Source: Robertmurraya siralis (GTDB lineage: Bacteria; Bacillota; Bacilli; Bacillales; Cytobacillaceae). Taken from it: a DNA stretch of 64,000 bases. The position numbers and the translations under genes are program-made. The notes below the pieces were generated by a model. That model was given only the letters and a program-made list of their open reading frames with translations, was not told the origin of the DNA and searched no databases. The stretch is from the NCBI RefSeq assembly GCF_005502275.1, contig NZ_SWLZ01000014.1, positions 1-64,000 of the forward strand, in the 5' to 3' direction. This document shows, piece after piece, positions 25,900-34,646 of the stretch (its first letter is position 1; the number at the start of each line of letters is the position of its first letter).

Positions 25900-26933
25900 A
25901 CGAGAGAGTCTATCGAAGCAAACGAGAGAAAGTAAGCTTTTTGATCAATTTGAGCGAGCTCATGGTGATAGCGGTGCTTATCTTTCTGCTTCTTGTTAGT
26001 TTTATCATCAGTTTAAGCGCTGGCGGCAAATGGTTATCTCTTGCAGAACTTTCCAGTGTAGCAGCGGGTTTAGCAAATGCTGAAATGAATCTTGTCGTCT
26101 TTGAACTTAGACTACCGCGTATTATCGTAGCAATGCTTGCGGGCGCTTCGCTCAGTGTGGCAGGTTCCATCTTGCAAGGAATTATTAGAAATCCGCTCGC
26201 TTCGCCTGATATTATAGGAATTTCTGGAGGAGGATCGCTTGCAGCAATTGCTTATATTACCTTGTTGTCTGGTAAAGCGAGCATCCATTTTCTACCGATA
26301 GCTGCCTTTTGTGGAGCTGGACTAATTTCGCTGCTCATCTATATGCTTGCTTGGAAAAAAGGAATTAGTCCCGTGCGTTTAATCTTAATCGGCATCGGAA
26401 TTTCAGCAATAACTGGAGCGCTAACGATGCTCATGATTACATTAAGCCCAAATGCTTCCGCGAGTCAGGCCTATATTTGGATGACAGGAAGTATTTATGG
26501 CTCTTCTTGGGTCAATGTTCTTTCGTTATTGCCGTGGTCATTGGTCTTTATTCCACTGGCATTTATGTACAGCAGGCACTTGAGATTACAAGAGCTAGGA
26601 GATGATGTGGCAGCAGCACTTGGTTCATCTGTACAGCAACAGCGGGCAGTGCTTCTTGTTATTAGTGTGGCTTTAGCAGGATCATCGGTTGCAGTAGCAG
26701 GGGCAGTAGGTTTTGTCGGGTTGATTGGGCCGCATTTAGCCCGGAAGCTTACGGGAGCATCGAACGGCAGCTTAATGGTATCTTCAGCATTAACGGGTTC
26801 GCTTATTGTTTTGTTGGCAGATACTTTGGCCAGAACTGTATTTTTGCCGAAGGACATACCAGTGGGCGTGTTCACCGCCGCAGTTGGAGCCCCTTTCTTT
26901 ATCTATTTACTGTTTCGCAATCGCAACAATTAA
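25896..26933 (+). CDS. Iron-siderophore ABC permease (FecCD family), second
   Basis: A 345-residue FecCD permease, the partner of the preceding one in a heterodimeric channel. It has [37 protein letters not shown] and [12 protein letters not shown]. It overlaps the upstream gene by four bases and is followed after 14 bases by the ATPase gene with an AAGGAGG site. Confidence 0.92.
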   Translation: MNERVYRSKREKVSFLINLSELMVIAVLIFLLLVSFIISLSAGGKWLSLAELSSVAAGLANAEMNLVVFELRLPRIIVAMLAGASLSVAGSILQGIIRNPLASPDIIGISGGGSLAAIAYITLLSGKASIHFLPIAAFCGAGLISLLIYMLAWKKGISPVRLILIGIGISAITGALTMLMITLSPNASASQAYIWMTGSIYGSSWVNVLSLLPWSLVFIPLAFMYSRHLRLQELGDDVAAALGSSVQQQRAVLLVISVALAGSSVAVAGAVGFVGLIGPHLARKLTGASNGSLMVSSALTGSLIVLLADTLARTVFLPKDIPVGVFTAAVGAPFFIYLLFRNRNN

Positions 26934-26947
26934 GGAGGCGGTTACAT

Positions 26948-27760
26948 ATGACGATGTTGAAAACAAGGGCGTTAACACTTTCCTACGGACAATCACCTAT
27001 TATTAATGAGTTGGATTTGAAAATTCCATCTCAGAAAATTACGGTGTTTGTTGGACGGAACGGTTGTGGTAAATCCACTTTGCTAAGAGCAATAAGCCGA
27101 TTATTAAAACCAGACGGCGGAGCAGTCTTATTGGATGGAAAAGCAATATCGAAATGGTCAACAAAGGAGGTAGCCCAGCAGCTTGCGATTTTGCCACAAG
27201 CTCCTCTTGCTCCGGAAGGGCTTACTGTAAAGGATCTTGTACGTCAAGGGCGGTATCCTCACCAAAGTTTGTTGTCGCAATGGACGAAAGAGGATGAGCG
27301 TTTAGTGAATAAAGCATTAGCAGATACGGGCATGAGTGAGCTGGCGGAGCGCACAGTGGATTCCTTGTCAGGTGGCCAGCGACAACGGGCTTGGATCGCC
27401 ATGATCCTTGCACAAAATACGAATATATTATTGCTTGATGAACCAACAACTTATTTGGATATGGCTCATCAAGTTGAAATACTTGATTTATTGTATGAAT
27501 TGAATTTACGGGATCGTTGTACAATTGTTATGGTACTGCATGATTTGAATCTTGCTTGTCGCTATGCTCATCATATTGTCGCCTTAGCAGATCAAACTGT
27601 TGTCGCCGAAGGTGCGCCGGAAAAAGTGATGACGCTTAGCACGGTAGAAGCTGTATTTGATATGAAGTGTGAGCTGTTGCGCGATCCAATTTTTGGAACT
27701 CCGCTTTTTCTACCTTATGGCAAAGGACGTCATCTGTCGCATTCTATGAGTGGGAGCTGA
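26948..27760 (+). CDS. Iron-siderophore ABC transporter ATP-binding protein
   Basis: A 270-residue ATPase of the FepC/FhuC/YusV group. Walker A is GRNGCGKST (36-44), the signature is LSGGQRQR, Walker B is ILLLDEPT, and the switch histidine lies in VLHDLN. It powers uptake through the two FecCD permeases. It is one transcription unit with the binding protein and permeases. Confidence 0.95.
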   Translation: MTMLKTRALTLSYGQSPIINELDLKIPSQKITVFVGRNGCGKSTLLRAISRLLKPDGGAVLLDGKAISKWSTKEVAQQLAILPQAPLAPEGLTVKDLVRQGRYPHQSLLSQWTKEDERLVNKALADTGMSELAERTVDSLSGGQRQRAWIAMILAQNTNILLLDEPTTYLDMAHQVEILDLLYELNLRDRCTIVMVLHDLNLACRYAHHIVALADQTVVAEGAPEKVMTLSTVEAVFDMKCELLRDPIFGTPLFLPYGKGRHLSHSMSGS

Positions 27761-27771
27761 GGAGGAACGTG

Positions 27772-28581
27772 ATGTCAAATAATCTACTGACCAAACAGGA
27801 GTGCGATGAATTGGCCAGTCGTTTTCAGCTTATGGTAGAAAAGAAATCGGCTAGCTGCTTGGAACTCATGAAACAAACTCCTTCATCAAACCGACTTATA
27901 TGCATAGAGGAATTATTGGAGCAAGAACACTGTACTCAATATTTGCAGTACTTATGTGCAGTTACCGGAGCGCCATCGCTTGCTGTCGCAGCCTCACAAT
28001 TTGCAAAACGTTACGCAGCGCTTTTAGTTGTGCCAGCTCTATATGCAATGAGCGTCTATGACAAGGCGCTCGATATTTCATTGAAGCATGTGTGGCTTTA
28101 TAATAATCAGCAGCAGAACTGGAAGCCGAGTCTTATATTGCAAACAAGTAATTTTACTCCTGCAATTGGCAACTCAGTTGAGGAACGGAGGGACTGGTAT
28201 TTTTGTTCGCTCTCTCAGCTTTTTTTATTACATCTTGCTCCATTGTGGAGGAGTTTGTCATTGGCATCTTCTGTGCCACCTATTATCTTGTGGGAAAATA
28301 CAGCAGTGCGCATTTATTCGTTATTTGAGAAAAAAATCGCTGAGCTTGAGCTGCCTAACTGTAAAAAGGAACAAGCGCAGGCCGATTATGCTGCACTACT
28401 TGCACTAAGTGACGGAGCTAATTTTGGAGAAGCTTATAACCCGGTGGCACGCTTTCATACTCCGCTGAGGCAGAGGAATGATAACAATGGAGCCACGAGA
28501 ATGCGTCATACGTGCTGCTTTTACTATTTAACAACAGGGTTGCCTAAATATTGTGAAGTTTGTCCGCGCTCAATGAATTGA
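27772..28581 (+). CDS. FhuF-like siderophore-iron reductase
   Basis: A 269-residue cytosolic protein with low overall identity to known families but a diagnostic C-terminus: CC, eleven residues, C, two residues, C (HTCCFYYLTTGLPKYCEVCP). This is the [2Fe-2S] motif of FhuF-type ferric reductases (the usual spacing is about ten between the cysteine pairs). It probably releases iron from the imported complex by reduction. It starts 11 bases after the ATPase stop with a GGAGGAAC site and closes the iron operon. Confidence 0.8.
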   Translation: MSNNLLTKQECDELASRFQLMVEKKSASCLELMKQTPSSNRLICIEELLEQEHCTQYLQYLCAVTGAPSLAVAASQFAKRYAALLVVPALYAMSVYDKALDISLKHVWLYNNQQQNWKPSLILQTSNFTPAIGNSVEERRDWYFCSLSQLFLLHLAPLWRSLSLASSVPPIILWENTAVRIYSLFEKKIAELELPNCKKEQAQADYAALLALSDGANFGEAYNPVARFHTPLRQRNDNNGATRMRHTCCFYYLTTGLPKYCEVCPRSMN

Positions 28582-28731
28582 AAGTAAGAAGGAATGCTGA
28601 TGCTGTGAACCTTGTTTTTATACAAAACAATCCCTAAATTAAAGACTATTAGCTTCTGTGGTCAGCTATAATACTTTTTTAAATGAAAGTGCTTTGCTAA
28701 ACCGCATTTTGACCCAATCGTGTAAAGCTCT

Positions 28732-28762
28732 GGTTTCACACGTCTTTCAATTATGCTCTGTA
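28732..28762 (+). repeat. Dispersed intergenic repeat, copy B
   Basis: A GGTTTCACACGTCTTTCAATT block followed by ATGCTCTGT, closely like the GGTTTCTCACGCCTTTCAGCT block at 57499. Confidence 0.45.
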
Positions 28763-28874
28763 AGGTTGAAGTAAAGATAACACCGACATATAACAAAGCC
28801 TGTGAAAACATTAAACAAATTTCTCGTAATATGAAAACTTAGTACGATTTTGACCAGATTACTAATATTAAATC

Positions 28875-28904
28875 AAACCTTCTACTGTATCGTAGAAGGT
28901 TTTT
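28875..28904 (+). terminator. Rho-independent terminator
   Basis: AAACCTTCTA and TAGAAGGTTT form a perfect 10-bp stem around CTGTATCG, followed by TTTAAG. It probably ends the iron operon, although it lies about 300 bases after it. Confidence 0.65.
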
Positions 28905-29100
28905 AAGTTTGGCAGGTATTGGTGATAAGGTTGGCGACAAAACAATATGGAGTTTTTTAAAACGGCTCGAGGGATTGATCCAATATTCAAATTATTTCAC
29001 TAACGATAGGGAAGTAATTTTGTCTGTTCCCGATTAGAAAATGTCCTTATAATGGAGCTAATAATCGATTATGAAGCACGACTACTAGTAGAGTGGTGAA

Positions 29101-30951
29101 ATGATGCTAAGCGCGAGAGAATTTCAGTTAACGAATAAGCTATTAAATATAAAAGCTCCGATTAGGATTAAAGATTTATCGACGGAGTTTGGAGTCAGTA
29201 CGCGAACGATCAAGTATGATCTTGAAAATGTACGAAAGTGGTTTAAAATTCAGGGCTTGACCGTAAATTCCCAAACAAGCAAGGGTATTTGGATTCATTG
29301 CGATGAACGGAAGCGTGCAGAGCTAAGAAGGGTTTTGAGTCAATTTAAGCGTTTTCAAGTTTATCCGGATCAAGCGATGCGTGTGAAAAGGATTATTCTG
29401 TCCTTATTATTAACGAATGGTTATAAGACGGCAGCAGAGCTTTCAGAGTTGCTTCAAGTAAGCAGAAATACAATTTTGAGTGATTTGAACCATGTTGATG
29501 AATTTTTAACATCGTCAAATGTTGAATTAGAGCGAAAGCCAAGAATAGGTTACCGGCTGATCGGTAACGAGCTTCAACTGCGACTTGTGCTGGAGCATAT
29601 TGTTTACAATAGTTTAGATGATTACCAAATTTATAAAATGACTACTCGAATTACAAAACAAGAGCGGCAAATGGAGATTGGTACCGTATTGGAGAGACCA
29701 CTAAAACAAATTTATGAAACTGCTGAAAAACATATGAGTGGGTTATATTCCCCTTCCTTGGCTCCTTTGCTTCGTCTCTCTGATCTATTAAAGTTTCTGC
29801 TGCGCCTTACTTTTTCGGTTGCAAGGTTAAATTTGGGCCATACGATTAACAGCTATCGGGTATTAGAACGCACTCAATATAAAGATGAGCTATCTCTTTT
29901 TCTGGTATCTGTGATGGAAAAGCTCTATGCAGAAATGCAGTTGCCATTGCTTGAGGAAGAGTTTCTATATGTGTCTGGAAATATGGAAAAGGCATCGGAA
30001 CAAACGGATGTAGTTGGGATCACAAAGAAGATCATTGAATATGTGAGCATCCGGGAAGGAATCGACTATAAAAAAGACCCGAAGCTCTATAGCAATTTGC
30101 TGTCACATTTGTCATTAAGGCTTCAAAATGGCTCATTATATTTGAACGAAATAAACCCGATGGAGGACGAAGTGAAAAGAAATCATGCTTCTCTTTTTCA
30201 AACCGTTCAAGAGGCATGTCGCAAATTTGTGAAGCAGCATACATTGATTGCCCAAGACTCTTTTAGCTCTTTAATCGTTTTGCACTTTCTCGTTTCCTAT
30301 GAAAATACATTTAAACCGAAAAAGAAAGTAAAGGTTCTGTATGTATGCTCAACAGGCAGAGGTGTTGCCCGTCTGATCAAAAACAAGGTGGAAAAAGAAA
30401 TCCCAGCGGTCGATATTGTATCATACTGCTCCCTCCTTGAAGTGGAAGAAATTTGTCAGACTGAAGAGGTAGACTTAATCATCAGTGTTTTTCCCGTTGA
30501 AGCTACAGTACCTGTTATTGTGGTCGAACCGCTGCCTGTCAAAAGAGATATTGAGGAAATCCGCAAACAAGTGCGGGCAATGATTGGTTCAGATGGTGAT
30601 CAAATGAACCAGTTGCTTGAGAACAATGATTTTACGAACAGTGAAGATAGTGAAAGTCTCAGCCAAGAGATTATTTTGAAAGGCTTTGAAGTCGCACACG
30701 CATTATTGGAAGCCTTTCCAATTGAAAAAGAAGAAAACTGGAAAAACGCTTTTATGATGCATATTTTTCTAATGGTTCATCGCTATTATTTTGATAAGCA
30801 ATATGACCAATACTTATATGCCCATTATCAAATGCTCGATAGTGATGAGGAAATGTTCCATCGTGTTCAGCAAATTTTAAAAGAGAAAGACTTACATGTG
30901 CACGAGGCTGAGATTATTACAGTGATACAGTACTTGAAAAAATGGAAGTGA
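29101..30951 (+). CDS. PRD-containing (BglG/MtlR-type) transcriptional regulator
   Basis: A 616-residue regulator. Two N-terminal helix-turn-helix modules (about 1-65 and 88-150, IKDLSTEFGVSTRTIKYDL and AAELSELLQVSRNTILSDL) are followed by two PRD modules (about 185-405) and a PTS EIIB-like domain with a CSTGRG loop (about 415-490). There is no clear EIIA domain at the C-terminus. Such proteins are activators switched by PTS phosphorylation. It begins the DgaEF-type operon, five bases before the amidohydrolase gene, and most likely controls it. Confidence 0.88.
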   Translation: MMLSAREFQLTNKLLNIKAPIRIKDLSTEFGVSTRTIKYDLENVRKWFKIQGLTVNSQTSKGIWIHCDERKRAELRRVLSQFKRFQVYPDQAMRVKRIILSLLLTNGYKTAAELSELLQVSRNTILSDLNHVDEFLTSSNVELERKPRIGYRLIGNELQLRLVLEHIVYNSLDDYQIYKMTTRITKQERQMEIGTVLERPLKQIYETAEKHMSGLYSPSLAPLLRLSDLLKFLLRLTFSVARLNLGHTINSYRVLERTQYKDELSLFLVSVMEKLYAEMQLPLLEEEFLYVSGNMEKASEQTDVVGITKKIIEYVSIREGIDYKKDPKLYSNLLSHLSLRLQNGSLYLNEINPMEDEVKRNHASLFQTVQEACRKFVKQHTLIAQDSFSSLIVLHFLVSYENTFKPKKKVKVLYVCSTGRGVARLIKNKVEKEIPAVDIVSYCSLLEVEEICQTEEVDLIISVFPVEATVPVIVVEPLPVKRDIEEIRKQVRAMIGSDGDQMNQLLENNDFTNSEDSESLSQEIILKGFEVAHALLEAFPIEKEENWKNAFMMHIFLMVHRYYFDKQYDQYLYAHYQMLDSDEEMFHRVQQILKEKDLHVHEAEIITVIQYLKKWK

Positions 30952-30955
30952 TGGT

Positions 30956-32125
30956 ATGTGTAAGAGAATCATTATTCAAAATGGCTTAGTTGTCGATCCG
31001 GAGAGTTCGACAGTTAGCAAAAAAGAGATTGGCATATTAAACGGTGTCTTTGCCACAGTGGAAGAGGTCAGGGAGCAAGGAGAAGCAGGAATTGAATACA
31101 TAGATGCAACGGATCACTATGTTGCACCTGGATTTATCGATCTGCATGCGCATGTTTTCAAAGATTACACTGAACTTGGAATTGAACCTGATTTAGTCGG
31201 CATTGAGCAAGGTGTTACCACTCTTGTCGATGCAGGTAGTGCAGGATACGATCATTACCACGTCTTTAAGGAGAGCATAATCGAAAAAAGTAGAACAGAA
31301 ATATTGGCTTTTTTAAATATTTCACGGAAAGGTCTATGTAATGGGCTGTCCGAGCTTGCCAGATTAGAAGAGTTAATGACATTGGAAGAAGCAAAAGAGA
31401 TATTTCAGAAGGAGAAAAGTCTTGTCGGTTTAAAAGCGCGCATGAGCGGTTCGGTAGTGAAGGATAGCGGAATAAAACCGTTAATCCATGCAAGAGAGCT
31501 TGCTGATGCACTTGGTAAACCGATTATGGTGCATATCGGAAACCCTCCACCTAATTTGCAAGAGATTTTTCCGCTTCTTCTAAAGGGAGATATCGTCACC
31601 CATGCTTTCCACGGAAAGCAGCATGGCATCCTGAATGAAGCGGGAGAATTGATACCGGAAGCAAGAAGTGCTGTTGACAGAGGTGTGCGTTTTGATGTTG
31701 GACATGGTACCTCGAGCTTTAGTTATAAAACGATGCGAAAGTTTAAGGGCAATTATAATCTCCCATTTACAATCAGCACAGATATTTATAAAAAGAACTA
31801 CTCGAATCCAGTTGGCAGCCTGATGACGACGATGACCAAGCTTCTCGCCTTAGGGTATACATTGCCAGATATTGTCACCGCCGTAACGAAAAGAGCTGCT
31901 GATACGCTTCATTTAAAGGAGCAGGGGACTTTTAGGATTGGTTCAATCGCTGATGTGACGATATTTGCCCTTAAAGAAGAAGGAATGTCTACCCTTATTG
32001 ATTCGGAAGGAGAAGAAATGAGTTATCATCAAGTGCTTACACCATATATCACCATCAAGACTGGAAAGGTGGCATACACGAAGGAAAATGGAAGGCAAAA
32101 TGCTAGAGTTACACCAGAAAAGTGA
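30956..32125 (+). CDS. Amidohydrolase/deacetylase of the EF_0837/AHA_3915 family
   Basis: A 389-residue dihydroorotase-like metal hydrolase. Ligands: H64 and H66 in DLHAHV, K160 (the carboxylated lysine candidate in GLKARMSG), histidines in MVHIGN and THAFHGKQHG, and D in STDIY. Family members sit in cassettes with the DUF4310-4312 proteins, and the exact substrate is unknown. In this operon it could remove an N-acyl group from an amino sugar acid before or after transport; that is inference. Confidence 0.82.
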   Translation: MCKRIIIQNGLVVDPESSTVSKKEIGILNGVFATVEEVREQGEAGIEYIDATDHYVAPGFIDLHAHVFKDYTELGIEPDLVGIEQGVTTLVDAGSAGYDHYHVFKESIIEKSRTEILAFLNISRKGLCNGLSELARLEELMTLEEAKEIFQKEKSLVGLKARMSGSVVKDSGIKPLIHARELADALGKPIMVHIGNPPPNLQEIFPLLLKGDIVTHAFHGKQHGILNEAGELIPEARSAVDRGVRFDVGHGTSSFSYKTMRKFKGNYNLPFTISTDIYKKNYSNPVGSLMTTMTKLLALGYTLPDIVTAVTKRAADTLHLKEQGTFRIGSIADVTIFALKEEGMSTLIDSEGEEMSYHQVLTPYITIKTGKVAYTKENGRQNARVTPEK

Positions 32126-32426
32126 AAATCCGCAATTATGTATGGAAGTGATGAAATATACGGAAAGGCTGTTATCGGAAGAAAGGATCAAAATGACAGA
32201 TGCGCAAATGCTTTCATTATTATCGCATATTTCAGCAATGGTCTATCGTTCCAAGTATAAGGAAATGATTCAGCCAGTTGATAAAAATCTTTTTCAGGAA
32301 GTGTCAAAACAATCGATTGAAATGGCAGGAAAGGTGTGCAAGAAATTACCGCACTTGCACGAAGATGAGAAATATCTGCTTTCCATCCATTTTGAAACAG
32401 CAAAAATTGAAGGTTCAATGAAATAA
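32100..32426 (+). CDS. Small PRD-domain protein of the EF_0829/AHA_3910 family
   Basis: A 108-residue, largely helical protein that resembles a single PRD module (LSHISAMVYRSKYKEMI, HEDEKYLLSIHFETAK). It overlaps the amidohydrolase gene by 26 bases; the ATG at 32100 has GGAAGG five bases upstream, and an in-frame ATG lies at 32088. A stand-alone PRD without a DNA-binding part could sense the phosphorylation state of the transporter. It occurs in the same cassette in other Firmicutes. Confidence 0.75.
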   Translation: MLELHQKSENPQLCMEVMKYTERLLSEERIKMTDAQMLSLLSHISAMVYRSKYKEMIQPVDKNLFQEVSKQSIEMAGKVCKKLPHLHEDEKYLLSIHFETAKIEGSMK

Positions 32427-32440
32427 GGGGGAATGTGAAC

Positions 32441-32803
32441 ATGAATCAAGTTGTAGTTGTAATTGGAGATCGCTTAGGAAAAGGACAAAATGTCGCAAAA
32501 GGCGTTGAAGCTGCAGGAGGGAGAGCCATTGTTATTTCTGGAGTCGGTGCTGATATGCGCCTCGGTGATGTCATGAAAACAGAGCAAGCAGACTTAGGAA
32601 TTTCTTTCTGTGGAAGTGGTGGAGCTGGTGCTATCACTGCACAGACAAAATACGGCTATCCGGCACATTATGGCATGCGTTCTATTGAAGAAGGAGTCAC
32701 AGCGATAAATGAAGGCAAAAAAGTTCTCGGTTTTGGGTTTATGGATACGGAAGAACTAGGCAAGAGGATTACGGAAGCCTATTTAAAGAAAGTGCAAGGG
32801 TAA
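32441..32803 (+). CDS. Glycine-rich SFCGS family protein (EF_0830/AHA_3911 type)
   Basis: A 120-residue cytosolic protein with the name-giving motif ISFCGSGGAGA (C57). Its N-terminal strand and loop (VVVVIGDRLGKGQNVAKG) resemble small Rossmann-like PTS EIIB domains, and the single conserved cysteine could be a phosphorylation site. No function is established. The ATG at 32441 is chosen for its AGGGGGA site. It sits between the PRD protein and DUF4312. Confidence 0.82.
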   Translation: MNQVVVVIGDRLGKGQNVAKGVEAAGGRAIVISGVGADMRLGDVMKTEQADLGISFCGSGGAGAITAQTKYGYPAHYGMRSIEEGVTAINEGKKVLGFGFMDTEELGKRITEAYLKKVQG

Positions 32804-32807
32804 ACGA

Positions 32808-33161
32808 ATGGAGAAGATCGTTCAGTTTAAGGTTTCGGTAGAAGGTAAGGGAAAGTCAAAAGAGCTCGCTATTAACACCGCACTCGGGAAAATTCAGAGA
32901 AAGGTGATGGACGAGTTTAAAGCAATGATTATCCGTATTGAACCTGTGAGCATCGATGTGATTGAAGCGATTGAACATACGTACACGGAACGCTTTTTGC
33001 TATTTTTCTTTCCGAGAAAAAGGAGTGTCTATAAGGTCGTTATCGATGTGGATGTGAAGATTACTCTATTAAAAGTTGAAGACATTGATTTTAAAAAAAT
33101 CGAATCACCTGATGGTATTGTAAATAATATTTTCCGCAATGGGCAAGTAGCGGATAAATAG
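32808..33161 (+). CDS. DUF4312 family protein
   Basis: A 117-residue cytosolic alpha/beta protein of the EF_0831/AHA_3912 family, with the conserved stretch MIIRIEPVSIDVIEAIEHTYTE followed by RFLLFFFPRKR. It is always found next to DUF4311 and DUF4310 membrane proteins, so it is probably a soluble subunit of a membrane complex. Its function is unknown. The gap to SFCGS is four bases. Confidence 0.82.
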   Translation: MEKIVQFKVSVEGKGKSKELAINTALGKIQRKVMDEFKAMIIRIEPVSIDVIEAIEHTYTERFLLFFFPRKRSVYKVVIDVDVKITLLKVEDIDFKKIESPDGIVNNIFRNGQVADK

Positions 33162-33175
33162 CGGAGGAGAAACAT

Positions 33176-33961
33176 ATGGAAATGATAGAAGTAGCAATAA
33201 AATCAATTATTATTGGTGCTCTTGTCGGTATTGGCGTCGGTGCTGGAGCTGCTCGAATGTTTCATGCACCGAAAGCGCAAGGAATGGGGGCATTTCGGAC
33301 ATTAGGGGAACTGAATGCCTGTGCTGGCGATGCCGCTTCCCACTTTTCTTTTGGGTTAGGTTTCTTTTTTAACGCATGGGCATCCTCTGTTGGGGCGGGT
33401 GCTTTTACGCAGGATGTGGACCACCGGATTATTCCGAACTGGGCAGCGGCAGTATTGATGAGAAAAGGCAGACGTCCTGAGGATACGCTTCATGATCCAA
33501 AAAAAATGGCGATCTCAGGCGGAATTATCGGAATTTTGGTTGTTTCTTTTTTAAATTTGACGGCGTCAGCCATTCCGGAATCATTGCAAGCAATTGCTGT
33601 CCATGTTCTTGTGCCGGCAGCGAATTTATTAATCAATCCAGTTATGCCGGTTATTTTCTGGCTGGCAGCATTAGACGCTGGTAAGCGCTCTGGCTTCTGG
33701 GGCACAATTTTCGGTGGTGCTGCCCATTTGATTATGGGGAATGCCGTACCAGGCGTTGTGCTTGGGATCTTAATCGGCAAGGGAGTCGATGATAGCGGCT
33801 GGAATAAAGTGACGAAGACATTGCTTATTTCAGTCATCGTTCTCTTCATTTTAAGCGCATTCTTCCGTGGCTTCGATATCCAACTATTGGAAAGCATGTA
33901 CATCACTCCTCCAGAATGGCTGCTAGATTTCCACAAACTATTAGGACTAGAGGTGAAGTAA
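33176..33961 (+). CDS. DUF4311 family membrane protein
   Basis: A 261-residue membrane protein of the EF_0832/AHA_3913 family with about five to six hydrophobic helices. Glycine-rich segments (GALVGIGVGAGAARMFHAP, ASSVGAGAFTQDVDHRIIPNW) suggest a permease domain. Together with DUF4310 it probably forms the channel of a transporter dedicated to the substrate of DgaE/DgaF. The spacing to its neighbours is 14 and 1 bases. Confidence 0.83.
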   Translation: MEMIEVAIKSIIIGALVGIGVGAGAARMFHAPKAQGMGAFRTLGELNACAGDAASHFSFGLGFFFNAWASSVGAGAFTQDVDHRIIPNWAAAVLMRKGRRPEDTLHDPKKMAISGGIIGILVVSFLNLTASAIPESLQAIAVHVLVPAANLLINPVMPVIFWLAALDAGKRSGFWGTIFGGAAHLIMGNAVPGVVLGILIGKGVDDSGWNKVTKTLLISVIVLFILSAFFRGFDIQLLESMYITPPEWLLDFHKLLGLEVK

Positions 33962-33962
33962 A

Positions 33963-34634
33963 TTGACAACGCAAACAGAATCTTTAGAAAAAGATATGTA
34001 TAAAACATTTTGGTATGCAGATTGGTCATTTCCAATCTTTGTAGCACTTCTATCGGCAGGTATTTTTGCCGGGACTCATATGTATTATGTGTATAAAATT
34101 GGCGCTTTTAATGATGTTGCGATTGTTGCCATGCTGGAAGCGGGAATTCAAGGAGCTGGCTACGGTGCAGCAGCAGCTTTTGGAGCAAGTTTTTTATTCG
34201 CCCGAGTGTTGGAAGGTGCGCTTGTAGGGATTCTTGATATTGGCGGATCACTGCAAACCGGTATTGGGATCGGTGTGCCTGCGATTTTGCTGGCATCGGG
34301 AATTACTGCTCCTGTTGAAAACTTTATTCTTTCTTTAATTACCGGCGCTCTATTAGGGGCACTGGTCGGTTATTCAATTTTAGCGATTCGTAAATTAACA
34401 GTCGGACAGTCCAACTCTACTTTTGGAGCAGACATCATGATGGGAGCAGGAAATGCATCGGGCCGCTTTCTTGGACCGCTCATCGTCATCTCAGCGGCAA
34501 GCGCGTCGATTCCAATTGGAATCGGTTCAACAATTGGCGCGGCGATCTTTTATATATGGAAAAAGCCGGTAGCAGGTGGAGCGATTTTAGGAGCCATGAT
34601 TTTTGGTGCAATATTCCCAATATCTTTAGAATAG
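33963..34634 (+). CDS. DUF4310 family membrane protein
   Basis: A 223-residue membrane protein of the EF_0833/AHA_3914 family with about six helices and many Gly/Ala-rich turns (GAGYGAAAAFGASFLFARVLEGALVG). The TTG start has GAGGTGAAG upstream, and the gene begins one base after the DUF4311 stop. It is the second membrane subunit of the putative transporter. Function unknown. Confidence 0.82.
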   Translation: MTTQTESLEKDMYKTFWYADWSFPIFVALLSAGIFAGTHMYYVYKIGAFNDVAIVAMLEAGIQGAGYGAAAAFGASFLFARVLEGALVGILDIGGSLQTGIGIGVPAILLASGITAPVENFILSLITGALLGALVGYSILAIRKLTVGQSNSTFGADIMMGAGNASGRFLGPLIVISAASASIPIGIGSTIGAAIFYIWKKPVAGGAILGAMIFGAIFPISLE

Positions 34635-34646
34635 GAGGAGTAAGCA

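Larger units (their letters stand above)
28582..29100. other. Spacer after the iron operon
   Basis: It contains a copy of the dispersed repeat (28732-28762) and a terminator (28875-28904). A TATAAT at 29048-29053 could be the -10 of the PRD regulator gene, though the -35 is poor. No gene is seen. Confidence 0.5.
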
